Numbered from the stretch's first letter, positions 18,014-27,118 are shown. The stretch: 64,000 bases of DNA from Pseudomonas sp. SCA2728.1_7 (GCF_018138145.1 NZ_CP073104.1:5399001-5463000), one strand, 5' to 3'. Notes: a model not told the origin generated them from the letters alone. Translations and numbers: made by a program.

Positions 18014-21000
18014 CCCCGCGATGGATATCTCTGGCCAGTTCCGGAGCAGTGTCGCGCACCTGGAGACTGACCGCCGAGAGGGTATCCGCCAGACCCGGCA
18101 CACCCAGGTTGTAATTGGTGTGGGCATTGCCGATAAGGGCCACCCATTTATGCGGTCCGTGTGCCAGTTGGTCGGCTTCGATCACTTGGCTGGCGAAATA
18201 GCTGAACATCTCGTTTCGCGAGATAGCTTCGTCAGACACACCCTTGAGGTGGTAGGACGCCGTGCAGTCGAGCGCCCTGATTCGGATTTCGTATTTGGCC
18301 GCCGCCTGACAGACCTCTGTGTACGTATCGTTACCGTCATGGGAGGGCATGTGGCCAAGGTCCTGGACGCGCAGGTAATCCTTCAATCTGTCCGGCATGC
18401 GCTGTGTGCGATAAAAAATATCCAGGTCGGCCTGGTGCAAATCGGTGAGCAGATGTTCCACGTAGAGCGTGTCATACCCGGCTCGCTTAAGCGCTTTCAT
18501 GTGCTTTTTCAGCAGCGCTTTGCTCGCTATGTGGGAATGGGCCTCGCCGATCAGCAGGTTCAAGCGTCCGTCTGCCAGCAGCCGCAAAAACTCCTCGAAC
18601 GTGGTGTCGGAGGTGAGCGTCGGGAGCGTGGCCGCTTCGGGGGGCGTGTAGTGAGCAAAAGCATCACTGGCCTTTTTCTCCAGGCGCCCGCGGTTGGCGA
18701 TGAACGCCTCGAACGCCCGTTTTTCACGCGGTACGGTCGGGGTGTAGCTTGAATCCATGGCGTAGGGCTGATGCAACATTTGCGCGATATCGTCACGCAT
18801 CGAAGGCGCAATATCGTATTCGCTGAAATGCTCGACAACGGGGGCAATCGGTGCGGGCCGGGAGACGGGCTGAGGCGCCTTGTACGCCGTCGGCCATTGC
18901 ACCCGATAATCGCCCCTGGCGGCCGTATCCCCGGCGATTGCACCGGCTGAATCGAGGGCGATGCGTGCCGGCTGATCGAGTGCGACATCTTCCACGCGCA
19001 CGGCAACGGCCGCGTGCAGGTCGGCCAGGCCGGGGGTGTTGTTGAAGGTGCTCATGCGTGATTGTTCGGTGAGGACCACCCAACGTTCCTCAGGCGCATC
19101 GGCGATATCGGCGGTCAGCGTCTTGTGCGAATAGAAATTCCTGAGGCTGTTGCTGCGCGGGGTCAATGGCGAGACGTCGTTCAGTACCATCGCTCCTTCC
19201 AGTTGGTAGCTGGTCGAAGCATCCAGTGCATGGATTTTCAGACCTTTTTCGCGAGCCGCACGCACCAGTGCCAAATAAGAGAATGGCGCGTTTTTCTCAT
19301 GGCCCAGCGCACGGTCGACGGCTTCAAGATGGGTTTTGATGTGTCTCCAGGTTCCGCCCTTGTTCATCTTTTCCAGCTTGATATTGAAGACATCCCCCGC
19401 CAGGTATTCCACGTAAAGTCGCTTGAAGCCTGTGCTCACGAGTTGGTCCACACCATCGATCAGCAGTTGTTTGCTGGCGATCGAACCGGGCTGGGCGCCG
19501 ATCACCAGGTTTTTTCCTTTGACGGCGTCGCTGGTCAGTAACCGGGCAAACGACAGGTCGTCGCCGACGGGCGTAACTTCGGCGCGGGCTGGCAGCGGGG
19601 CAAGTTCGGCGAAATGCGCGGTGGCGTCTGCGCTGAGCTTTTCGACCTGCTTCAGGTAGGCGGTGCGTGTCGAGGCAAGTTCATTGACGACGCCGGCAAT
19701 TATCAAGTACGGACTGTTGGCTATATCGTCCTGACCGCGCATGAGGATGTCCTCGCGGGTTTGCGGATTCATCACTGCTTCGACGCGCTGCCGGTATTTG
19801 CGCTCCACGCCATAGACTTTGTAGGGGCCGGGTGTCTCTGGCACGGCTTGGTACTTGGGCGCGCCGCCGGCCATGCCGCTGCGTACCATCATCCCGTCGG
19901 AATTGCGCACGGTCAGGATGCCGGTAGAAACGAGGTCAGGGGAATTCGGCTTGCTCCGATAGAGCAGATAACGCCCGAGTGCGTCGGGGCTGTTCGCGGT
20001 AAAGAACAGTTGGTGTCTGAAAACCACCACGCGCATGTCATCCCAATCAGGTTGGGGTGCCACTTGGTCGATCACGGACATGACATTCTGTTGTTCGCTG
20101 CTGGCACTGGCGCTGGCGGTGCTCTGACGCAAAGGTCGACGCGCGGGCTTGAGCGAACGCAACGCCGGACGCAGGTCGGTCAGCACCGCGCCGGCACTGT
20201 TGAACAGATAGCCGAGCAGATGCTGGAAGGCTTCGCTGTGGTCACCCTGACGGTACGCGTGCAGGGCGAGCATGGCGTCCTTGAACGCCAGGAGCAGGCC
20301 GGTGCTCAAGCTCAGCAGCGGGAACGGCGCCGTGGCAATGGCGGCGATCCATTCGACACTGGTCCAGACCAGACCGGCGATCATCTCGGCACGGCTGGTG
20401 GTAGTGGCGTTAACGTCGTCGATACGCCGTTGCAGCTTCATGTTGTAAAGGGCCGTGCGCAGATCACTGACCGCCGCGACCGCGCGGGTCGAGTCGTAAC
20501 GTGCAGGGCTGGGTGTGGTTTTATTGAGGTCTTTGGGCAGCCCTTTCCTGATGTTTTCAAGGTGCGTGCGAACCCGCGTCCGGGCGCTGACGCCGACGCG
20601 CAAGGTCAGGTATTCGAGCATCCCGGACTGCTGCTGAAGCAGGTAATTGAACAGCCGCGCTTCGCGCCAAGCGACACCGTCGGGCGTCTCGGGGGTATAG
20701 AGCAGAACCGGGTTGTCACCATGGCTGAACAACCACGCATCGAGCACCCATTCGCCGTCGATCATCAAGCGCTGGAGCGGATATTTCGTGCGCATCGACC
20801 CGGACGTCTCAGCCATGCTGTCGATACTTTGCTCCAGCCATTGCAGATCATGGCTGGCGATATGGCCTTGCAGTTGGCATTCCAGCGCGGCGCTTTTCAT
20901 CTGGCGCTGGGTAATGGCCAGGGTCGCGTTGCGTCTGAAGTCGTAACCTTCGCTCGTCGAACTTTGCAGTTCAGCCTTGACCTTGGCGATGTAGCGCTGG

Positions 21001-23399
21001 CCGATCCACACACCGGTGACCGAGCGCGCGACATTCTGTGCGGTCAGGTTGCTGATATCGATGCCCTGCGGCCCTCGGAAGCGCGCCGATCGGGAAAATT
21101 TGTCATCGAGAAAACCGATGCCGTCGGCGTAGCCATCGCGATAAAGCGCTGTGTAGGTCAAAGGTTTTGGCGTCCACGAGCGCACGAGGGAGGTCGGCGA
21201 GTAAGCCCAGACGGTATCCGGATCGACATCGTTGGTGGTGCGCTTGAGCAAGCGGTTCAAGCTGATTTTTGCTTGTTCGTGCACGTAGTCATCAAACGCC
21301 GGAAAGCGGCTGCCCGACAAGGCATGCTTGTTGAACGCGCGCAAGGCGCCTTCGGCGTCTTCACTCAGGGTCGTCAGCTTTCGGCGGTTGGCAGCCGTGG
21401 TTGCGCGATACCACAGCGGTGTACAGAAATCGTAGTCGTCGATCCGTGTGGCGAGCACCAGTTCAGCCATCGTACGCAGGCAATCGGAATGACTGTCGGC
21501 GTAATCGAACGTGACCTTTTGATGCTCCAGCGCCTCAGGTTTGAAACTCAGCCCGGCCAACACGTGACGCACCTTCGCGCGAAAGCGCATGGGCGCGCGG
21601 CTGATCAGGTAGCCGGCCATGCTCTCGGCGACATCACTGTGCCTGGCCCAGCCGAGCAGGTGGGTCTGGCATTCGCGCTCACTGTCGAAGGCCTGGAATT
21701 GTTGGTCCCGCGGCGCCTGTGGCGTGCACAGCAACAGCCGTTTGAGCGCGCCGCTGTCATCGTTGTGGCGCAGCACCCACAAGTCCTGCAACTGCGCGCC
21801 GTGCAGCGACAGGGTGGCGGCGCGCAGGCGCGGATCGCTGCCGTCGCGCAGGCGCTGAATCAATTGCAGGTCACTGTCGAGCAAGTGCCCTTGCAGCACA
21901 GCCGTGTGAGCGAGGGCGACAATACGTTGATCGAGCATCTGCCTGATGGCGGGGTTGATCGCGGGCTTGGCCTGAAGCGCTTTTTGCAAGTGATGGAAGT
22001 CAATCCGAGGTTGCAGTTCCACGGCTTGTTTGATCAGCCACGCCGGCGTCACGTCAACGTAGGCTGGCGGCAGAGGCGCGCCATCGTAGGTGAGGGTGGT
22101 GTGCTTCAAAAACGCCGAGCCCGGTAATTCATCGCCGGTGTGCGGGCCGCGCAAGGACAGTTCGAGCAGACTGGATTGATGCACGTAAACGCCGTAGCCC
22201 GGCACTCGGCGATCGGTCGAAAGGCTTAACTTTTCCGGCTCGAGATCGTCGATTTCCAGGTCTTCGCTCAAGCGTTCCAGCCATTGCTGGCGGGCCAGTG
22301 TCGTCAGGCTGCCTACCGGCTCCATCAGGTCGAGCAGGTGTTGCCGCGCCTGCTGGTAGTTGCGCAGATGCTCAGCCAGTGCGTCTTTCTGCGCGGTGCT
22401 GGCGCTGCGGTACCAGTGCGGTGAGCTGTAGCGCAGGTGGCGTTCGAACAAGGTTTGCGCGCGTAATGCCAGACGCGGCGTGAGATCCGGCAGTGCGGCA
22501 GCAATTGCGCGCTCCAGCGCTGTAAGCAATTGCTTGGGGTCTTGTTGCGGGTTATCGGCGAAGCTCAAGGCGCGCTCGATATCCTGCGTGCGTTTTTCGA
22601 TCAGCGCATCGTAGGTGTGTTCGAACAAGGGTTTGCTGTCGATGGGTGCGAGCAGCAGCGGCCAGATCCCTGCTGCGCCCACCGCGTGATAGCGCCTCGG
22701 CAGCATGAGCATGAATTCTTCGCTACCGCTGGCCTGGTTCAGGGACGAGCGCAACTGGTTGTCGAGATCAGCAAGGGAGTTGAAAAACTCGATACCTCTT
22801 GCGGGGGTGAACAGCAGGGCGAAACCCATGCTCTGGTCGGTCTGCAAGTCCTTGACTCGGCGAGTGTCCTTTTCCATGACAACAAAGGCACCGGCCAGCT
22901 CAACGGTGGTGCGTTGATAGTTGAACTGCAGCGCGTACATGGCCGGACGCAGTATCGGGGCCAAATCGAGCTTTTGCAGCAGTTCGCCGGCTTGCGGGTG
23001 CAACAGGCGGTCGGTGACAGCCTGCCTGGCTTCGTGGCCGATGGCGGTGAAGCCGGCATCATGGTTGAGGAAGGTTTTCGCCGGTTTATCGTCGATCCGG
23101 TCGCTCTGGTCCATGTTGATCAGTTGGCTGGCCAGTCTGACTTTCAGCGTGGCGATCAGCTGTTTGCCTGCATCGCTTTGCAGATCGCTGTTTTTCAACG
23201 CCTGAAACAGCGCGCGGCTGCGTTGCAGGTAGCTTGTGCGGTAGGTGTTCAATTGCTGGTCGAGGCGTTTCAGAAAGGCCTCTTCGGTGGTCGGTTGCTG
23301 CTCGGGAAGCAATGGGGTTGGTGTATCAAACAGGTGATGGCCGATCGCGTTGAGATCGTTTTTGATCTCTTCGGGCGTGGGAGCTGTGGCGGGGTTCAT
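17952..23399 (-). CDS. Giant toxin with two TIKI/TraB-like domains, 3' frameshifted
   Basis: As written it encodes 1,815 residues. The large N-terminal part (about 1-1000) resembles the dermonecrotic-toxin-like (DUF6543-type) region of Pseudomonas toxins. Hydrophobic helices near 1005-1050 (MIAGLVWTSVEWIAAIA) may insert into membranes. Two homologous domains follow. The first, near 1295-1460, has GAQP (1301-1304) and TEQS (1444-1447) where the second, near 1610-1780, has GEAH (1618-1621) and GNAH (1757-1760). Paired GxxH motifs mark the TIKI/TraB/EreA-like fold that also occurs in Pasteurella multocida toxin. No signal peptide is seen. ATG 23399 follows GGAAAAG. No secretion genes lie nearby. 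Confidence 0.75.
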   Translation of the reverse strand: MNPATAPTPEEIKNDLNAIGHHLFDTPTPLLPEQQPTTEEAFLKRLDQQLNTYRTSYLQRSRALFQALKNSDLQSDAGKQLIATLKVRLASQLINMDQSDRIDDKPAKTFLNHDAGFTAIGHEARQAVTDRLLHPQAGELLQKLDLAPILRPAMYALQFNYQRTTVELAGAFVVMEKDTRRVKDLQTDQSMGFALLFTPARGIEFFNSLADLDNQLRSSLNQASGSEEFMLMLPRRYHAVGAAGIWPLLLAPIDSKPLFEHTYDALIEKRTQDIERALSFADNPQQDPKQLLTALERAIAAALPDLTPRLALRAQTLFERHLRYSSPHWYRSASTAQKDALAEHLRNYQQARQHLLDLMEPVGSLTTLARQQWLERLSEDLEIDDLEPEKLSLSTDRRVPGYGVYVHQSSLLELSLRGPHTGDELPGSAFLKHTTLTYDGAPLPPAYVDVTPAWLIKQAVELQPRIDFHHLQKALQAKPAINPAIRQMLDQRIVALAHTAVLQGHLLDSDLQLIQRLRDGSDPRLRAATLSLHGAQLQDLWVLRHNDDSGALKRLLLCTPQAPRDQQFQAFDSERECQTHLLGWARHSDVAESMAGYLISRAPMRFRAKVRHVLAGLSFKPEALEHQKVTFDYADSHSDCLRTMAELVLATRIDDYDFCTPLWYRATTAANRRKLTTLSEDAEGALRAFNKHALSGSRFPAFDDYVHEQAKISLNRLLKRTTNDVDPDTVWAYSPTSLVRSWTPKPLTYTALYRDGYADGIGFLDDKFSRSARFRGPQGIDISNLTAQNVARSVTGVWIGQRYIAKVKAELQSSTSEGYDFRRNATLAITQRQMKSAALECQLQGHIASHDLQWLEQSIDSMAETSGSMRTKYPLQRLMIDGEWVLDAWLFSHGDNPVLLYTPETPDGVAWREARLFNYLLQQQSGMLEYLTLRVGVSARTRVRTHLENIRKGLPKDLNKTTPSPARYDSTRAVAAVSDLRTALYNMKLQRRIDDVNATTTSRAEMIAGLVWTSVEWIAAIATAPFPLLSLSTGLLLAFKDAMLALHAYRQGDHSEAFQHLLGYLFNSAGAVLTDLRPALRSLKPARRPLRQSTASASASSEQQNVMSVIDQVAPQPDWDDMRVVVFRHQLFFTANSPDALGRYLLYRSKPNSPDLVSTGILTVRNSDGMMVRSGMAGGAPKYQAVPETPGPYKVYGVERKYRQRVEAVMNPQTREDILMRGQDDIANSPYLIIAGVVNELASTRTAYLKQVEKLSADATAHFAELAPLPARAEVTPVGDDLSFARLLTSDAVKGKNLVIGAQPGSIASKQLLIDGVDQLVSTGFKRLYVEYLAGDVFNIKLEKMNKGGTWRHIKTHLEAVDRALGHEKNAPFSYLALVRAAREKGLKIHALDASTSYQLEGAMVLNDVSPLTPRSNSLRNFYSHKTLTADIADAPEERWVVLTEQSRMSTFNNTPGLADLHAAVAVRVEDVALDQPARIALDSAGAIAGDTAARGDYRVQWPTAYKAPQPVSRPAPIAPVVEHFSEYDIAPSMRDDIAQMLHQPYAMDSSYTPTVPREKRAFEAFIANRGRLEKKASDAFAHYTPPEAATLPTLTSDTTFEEFLRLLADGRLNLLIGEAHSHIASKALLKKHMKALKRAGYDTLYVEHLLTDLHQADLDIFYRTQRMPDRLKDYLRVQDLGHMPSHDGNDTYTEVCQAAAKYEIRIRALDCTASYHLKGVSDEAISRNEMFSYFASQVIEADQLAHGPHKWVALIGNAHTNYNLGVPGLADTLSAVSLQVRDTAPELARDIHRGAWEWWTANAAPIAGPCAAIS
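18014..18017 (-). other. Frameshift site, G4 tract
   Basis: The minus strand reads CATCGC GGGG CGTGGGAGTGG. In the main frame this gives HRGAWEWW and a stop soon after. Adding one G (or losing two) continues into VGVVDSKRGTN and about 115 more residues. The interrupted span 17668-23399 is 5,732 bases, one short of a multiple of three. A single-base loss in the G run explains this. Sequencing error, true mutation or slippage cannot be told apart here. Confidence 0.75.
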
Positions 23400-23521
23400 G
23401 GGCGCTTTTCCATGCTGAGGGTGAGCGGCCAGCATGGCGAGGGGCAGTGGGGGGCGGGTGGTATCTATGTATGGGGGAGTGATCTTTCGATGTGTTCGAT
23501 TTCGTCAAACAGCCCCCCAGA

Positions 23522-23600
23522 CCTGCTCGCGAAAGCGCTGTGTCAGTCACTCAAACGGCTGAATGGACTGACGCCTTCGCGAGCAGGCTCGCTCCCACAG
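23522..23600. repeat. REPIN (pair of inverted REPs)
   Basis: CCTGCTCGCGAAAGCG on the left faces CTTCGCGAGCAGGCTCGCTC on the right, with about 35 bases between (GTCAGTCACTCAAACGGCTG and on). It uses the GCTCGCTCCCACAG version of the REP, as does the single copy at 2578. The left arm is shortened. It lies between the DUF6124 gene and the giant toxin gene. Confidence 0.85.
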
Positions 23601-23604
23601 GGGG

Positions 23605-23979
23605 TTAGCTGTGTGTTGGGGATTGCGGGATTTCGTGGTTATCCAGCACGCGGTTCACGGCCAGTTCGGCGAGCATGATGATTTGCTGGATCGCCAGAAT
23701 CGTGCGTCGCTGCGGCAGGTCGATGTAGGCGGCGATGTCGCTGGTCATCAGGCTGGCCTGGGCCAGGGATTCGCAGGCGTGGACCAGCAGGCTTTCGCTG
23801 TCCTGTTCGGGGGCAACCTGGAACATGGTGCTGGGTTTGTGGAAGCGCAGGGTCAAGGCGTTGGGTTTGAGGTAGTGGTCGAGGGCGCGTTCGGCGGCTT
23901 CGTGGAATTTCTTGGAATCGGGGGATTCGTAGGGCGAGGTGTCATCGGTTTCTGGCGGATTGGGTGTCGGCTTTTTCAT
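23605..23979 (-). CDS. DUF6124 family protein
   Basis: A 124-residue soluble protein of unknown function, widespread in Pseudomonas. It has a proline-rich polar start (MKKPTPNPPETDDTSPYESP) and a helical core with FHEAAERALDHYL, LLVHACESLAQASLM and RRTILAIQQIIMLAELAVN. The ATG has a strong site, AAGGAGT, five bases upstream. The leader contains a C4-like RNA (24040-24115) whose loop is complementary to that site, so translation is probably controlled. It precedes the toxin gene on the same strand, but a REPIN separates them and nothing shows a shared function. Confidence 0.85.
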   Translation of the reverse strand: MKKPTPNPPETDDTSPYESPDSKKFHEAAERALDHYLKPNALTLRFHKPSTMFQVAPEQDSESLLVHACESLAQASLMTSDIAAYIDLPQRRTILAIQQIIMLAELAVNRVLDNHEIPQSPTHS

Positions 23980-24039
23980 TTTTGACTCCTTGGGAATGGT
24001 GGAGCCATCCCTCTAGTTGCCGCGAAGCAATTCGAGGGT

Positions 24040-24115
24040 GGCAGCTATACGCGGGTTCGCGGACCGACTCCCAAGGCACTTCGGCATACCCGAAGGTATC
24101 CCGCGCACAGCCGCC
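24040..24115 (-). ncRNA. C4-like antisense RNA in the DUF6124 leader
   Basis: A 76-base element on the minus strand. Its ends, 24115-24100 and 24055-24040, pair over 16 bases (GGCGGCTGTGCGCGGG with CCCGCGTATAGCTGCC, three G-U pairs). Inside are a UUCG tetraloop hairpin (ATACC TTCG GGTAT, 24099-24086) and a hairpin closed by CCGA/TCGG. The loop of the second holds CCUUGGGA (24076-24069), complementary to UCCCAAGG (23995-23988), which covers the DUF6124 ribosome-binding site. Size, layout and Shine-Dalgarno pairing match C4 antisense RNAs of phage P1/P7. The Rfam C4 match itself is my inference. Confidence 0.7.
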
Positions 24116-24311
24116 ATAAAACAAGCTGACAGACACTTATGTGCGTTAGTCAGCGGGGCGATTATGCCTTAAGAGGTCGGGCCGCGACGCCCGTTCGCTG
24201 AATTTGCAGCGACCCCCAGAGCCTATCCAGCCGATTTCCGAGGCACAACCGACGCGACTTGTCGGAAAACTCTCGCTGACAATGCGCTTCTGTAGGACGA
24301 ACACCGTCCTT

Positions 24312-24401
24312 TGTAGGAGTGAGCCTGCTCGCGATAGCGGTAAATCAGTCACCGAAGATGTTGGCTGACATACCGCTATCGCGAGCAGGCTCACTCCTAC
24401 A
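24312..24401. repeat. REPIN
   Basis: TGTAGGAGTGAGCCTGCTCG on the left is inverted at the right end (CGAGCAGGCTCACTCCTACA), with CGATAGCGGT/ACCGCTATCG continuing the stem and about 30 unique bases between. Same type as 27011, 29661 and 58718. It lies downstream of gcd, beyond its terminator. Confidence 0.92.
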
Positions 24402-24433
24402 GGTTTTGTGGTGAATTCTGAAATGGCGTGCAC

Positions 24434-24467
24434 AAAAAAGGCGATGTCCCTTGCGGGGCATCGCCTT
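24434..24467 (-). terminator. Rho-independent terminator of gcd
   Basis: On the minus strand, AAGGCGATGCCCCGCAAGGG pairs with its continuation ACATCGCCTT to form a stem around a GCAA-containing loop. A run of six T follows. It starts 22 bases after the gcd stop codon. Position, stem and T-run fit an intrinsic terminator. Confidence 0.88.
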
Positions 24468-24488
24468 CATTTTCACCGCCGCTAAAAC

Positions 24489-26900
24489 TTATTCCGGCAG
24501 TTTGTACGCAATCACGTAGTCACCCATCTTGGTGCCCAGCGAACCGTGACCGCCGACAACCAGCAGCACGTATTGCTTGCCGTCCTTGCCGGTGTAGGTC
24601 ATCGGCGTCGCTTGGCCGCCAGCCGGCAGACGCGATTTCCACAGCTCTTTACCGCTGTTCACGTCGTACGCGCGCAGGTACTGGTCGAGGGTGCCGCTGA
24701 GGAAGCCGACGCCGCCAGCCGTGACCATCGAGCCGCCCATGCTTGGCACGCCCAAGGTGAAGCCGATCGGGATTGGCGAGCTGTCGCGGCTGGTGCCGTT
24801 TTTGCGTTTCCACACGACTTTGCTGGTGGTCAGGTCGATACCGGCGACGTAGCCCCAGGCCGGGGCCTGGCACGGTACGCCGAATGGCGACATGAACGGG
24901 TGCATGATCACCGCGTAGGGCGCGCCGGTGTTCGGTTGCACGCCAGCGGTTTCGCTTTCGCGTTTGCTGCCGGCGGCGACTTGCTCGCGTGGCACCATTT
25001 TCGACACGAAGGCCATGTAGTTCGGGCTGGTGAACAGCATTTGCCGAACCGGGTCGACCGAGACGCCGCCCCAGTTGAACACGCCGACGTTACCCGGGTA
25101 GATCAGGCTGCCCTGTTCCGACGGCGGGGTGTACTGGCCTTCATAACGCAGTTCCTTGAACTGGATGCGGCACAGCATCTGGTCGAACGGGCTCGCGCCC
25201 CACATGGCTTTTTCGGTGAGTTCCGGGGCCAGCAGGTTGAGGTCCGAACGGGCCTGGGTCGGTGCGGTGTGGTCGCCTTTGACGGCGCCTTGCGGGACCG
25301 GGATTTCCTTGATCGGGATGATCGGCGTGCCGTCACGACGGTCGAGGACGTACAGGCTGCCCTGTTTGGTCGGTGCGATCAGCGCAGGTTTCACGCCGTC
25401 GGCGGTTTTCATGTCGAGCAGGGTTGGCTGGCTGCCAACGTCCATGTCCCACAGGTCGTGGTGGGTGAACTGGTAGTTCCAGCGCACTTTACCGGTGGCC
25501 AGGTCTAGGGCTACAACACCGGCGCTGAATTTCTCGGCGCCCGGGGTGCGGTCAGCGCCCCACTGGTCTGGCGTCTGGTTGCCCAGTGGCAGGTAAACCA
25601 TGCCGAGTTTTTCGTCGACGCTGGCCAGCGACCACATGTTCGCCGAGTTGCGGCTGTAGGTTTCGCCCGGAGCCAAAGGCTCGGTGGCGTCTGGCTTGTC
25701 GCTGTCCCAGTTCCACACGAGGTGACCGTCGCGCACGTCGAAAGCGCGGATCACGCCCGATGGCTCGTTGGTCGATTCGTTGTCGGTGACGTGACCGCCC
25801 ATGATCACCAGATCACGAGTAATCGCCGCTGGCGAGGTGGAGTAGTAGCCACCAGCGGTGAACGGGCCGATGCCTTGAGTCAGGTCAACCACGCCTTTGT
25901 TGCCGAAGCCTTCGCAGATCTTGCCGGTGTCGGCGTTCAGCGCGATCAGGCGAGCATCAGCGGTTGGCAGGTACAGACGACGCGGGCAAGCCTGAGCAAC
26001 GGCTTTGCCAGCTTCGGAAATCACCGCCGAGGCTGCGTTTTCAGTTTTCGCGTAAGCGGCTTCGTCGTAGTACGACACGCCACGGCAAGTCATGTGGGCG
26101 AAGCCTTTGAAGCCGACCGGGCTCTTGATCTGTGGGTCGAAGCGCCACAATTCTTTGCCGGTGTCCGGGTCCAGGGCCAACACTTTGCTGTGCGCGGTGC
26201 AGGCGTAGATCATGCCGTTGGCTTTCAGCGGGGTGTTTTCGTTGGTCAGCTCGACCGGGTCATCCGCGGTCGGCAGGTCGCCGGTCTGGATGCGCCAGGC
26301 TTCTTGCAGCTTGCCGACGTTGGCCGGGGTGATCTGCTTCAGCGGCGAGTAACGGTCACCGAACTCGGTGCGGCCATAGGCCTGCCAGTCGCCATCGGGC
26401 ATGGCTGGTGCGGTGCTGGTGGTGTCCGCGGTGTCGCGGCCCAGTTCGCCGAAGGTTTCGCCCGGGTGGGTGAACAGGCTGGCCAGAGCGGTGACGCCGG
26501 CCAGCACCACGGCGACGGTCAAACCGCCAGTGCCCATCGGCGCCGGGCCGTTAAGCAGCAGCGGACGACGGAACCACGGCAGCAACATCACGAAGCCGAG
26601 GACAAACCACAGGGCCAGACGTGGCACCAGTTGCCACCAGTCCAGACCGACTTCCCACAGCGCCCAAACGGTGCTGGCAAACAGAACGATGGCGTACAGG
26701 CCCAGCGCTGCGCGACGACGCATCAGCAACAGGATGCCGCTCAGCGCAATGCCGATACCGGCCAGCAGGTAGTACAGCGAGCCGCCGAGCATGCTCAGCT
26801 TGACCCCACCGGCCAACATGGCCAGGCCCATCAGTAGAAGCAGAATGCCGAGCAGGCTCGGTAGCAAACGGCCCCGACTCGAAGCACTTTCGGTGCTCAT
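24489..26900 (-). CDS. gcd: Membrane-bound PQQ glucose dehydrogenase
   Basis: An 803-residue quinoprotein that oxidises glucose to gluconolactone on the periplasmic face and passes electrons to ubiquinone. Five hydrophobic segments fill residues 1-150. The rest is the PQQ beta-propeller, beginning around DGDWQAYGRTEFGDRYSPL and including KALDPDTGKELW-type blades (VLALDPDTGKELWRFD) and HMTCRGVSYYDE. This is the first step of the direct oxidative route and of gluconate-based phosphate solubilisation. GGAG lies before ATG 26900. The glucose porin oprB lies upstream on the same strand, and an intrinsic terminator follows. Confidence 0.95.
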   Translation of the reverse strand: MSTESASSRGRLLPSLLGILLLLMGLAMLAGGVKLSMLGGSLYYLLAGIGIALSGILLLMRRRAALGLYAIVLFASTVWALWEVGLDWWQLVPRLALWFVLGFVMLLPWFRRPLLLNGPAPMGTGGLTVAVVLAGVTALASLFTHPGETFGELGRDTADTTSTAPAMPDGDWQAYGRTEFGDRYSPLKQITPANVGKLQEAWRIQTGDLPTADDPVELTNENTPLKANGMIYACTAHSKVLALDPDTGKELWRFDPQIKSPVGFKGFAHMTCRGVSYYDEAAYAKTENAASAVISEAGKAVAQACPRRLYLPTADARLIALNADTGKICEGFGNKGVVDLTQGIGPFTAGGYYSTSPAAITRDLVIMGGHVTDNESTNEPSGVIRAFDVRDGHLVWNWDSDKPDATEPLAPGETYSRNSANMWSLASVDEKLGMVYLPLGNQTPDQWGADRTPGAEKFSAGVVALDLATGKVRWNYQFTHHDLWDMDVGSQPTLLDMKTADGVKPALIAPTKQGSLYVLDRRDGTPIIPIKEIPVPQGAVKGDHTAPTQARSDLNLLAPELTEKAMWGASPFDQMLCRIQFKELRYEGQYTPPSEQGSLIYPGNVGVFNWGGVSVDPVRQMLFTSPNYMAFVSKMVPREQVAAGSKRESETAGVQPNTGAPYAVIMHPFMSPFGVPCQAPAWGYVAGIDLTTSKVVWKRKNGTSRDSSPIPIGFTLGVPSMGGSMVTAGGVGFLSGTLDQYLRAYDVNSGKELWKSRLPAGGQATPMTYTGKDGKQYVLLVVGGHGSLGTKMGDYVIAYKLPE

Positions 26901-27010
26901 AGTGTGATTCTCCGTGACGTTTTATGTAGTCCCGCGCTGTAGTCACTTTAGATGACGATTTGGCACAGGCATGGTTCAGATAAAAACTTGTCTAGCTAAC
27001 GAATTTCATC

Positions 27011-27100
27011 TGTAGGAGTGAGCCTGCTCGCGATGGCGGTGTGTCAGTCTCTGGAAATGTCGCCTGAAACACCGCTATCGCGAGCAGGCTCACTCCTACA
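27011..27100. repeat. REPIN
   Basis: TGTAGGAGTGAGCCTGCTCG and CGAGCAGGCTCACTCCTACA form the two inverted ends, 90 bases in all. It lies in the 218-base gap between oprB and gcd and may act as a stem within or between their transcripts. Confidence 0.92.
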
Positions 27101-27118
27101 TTTGATCCGTGGTGTGCT

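Noticed and set aside
17668..18147. A separate 159-residue gene at the 3' end of the first toxin
   Set aside because: Its first part overlaps the toxin in another frame with no gene-like features; only the portion after 18014 makes sense, as the toxin's tail.
19614..22127. An 837-codon open frame on the + strand inside the toxin gene
   Set aside because: It is antisense to a protein with clear domain motifs; its translation is rich in R, G, H and Q with no family features, as is common opposite GC-rich genes.
23605..23979. DUF6124 protein as an immunity protein for the adjacent toxin
   Set aside because: DUF6124 genes are common without such toxins, a REPIN separates the two, and effectors aimed at eukaryotes need no immunity protein.
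23942..24136. A 64-codon frame in the DUF6124 leader
   Set aside because: The DNA is better explained as a folded RNA with Shine-Dalgarno pairing; the frame overlaps the DUF6124 start and has no ribosome-binding site I trust.
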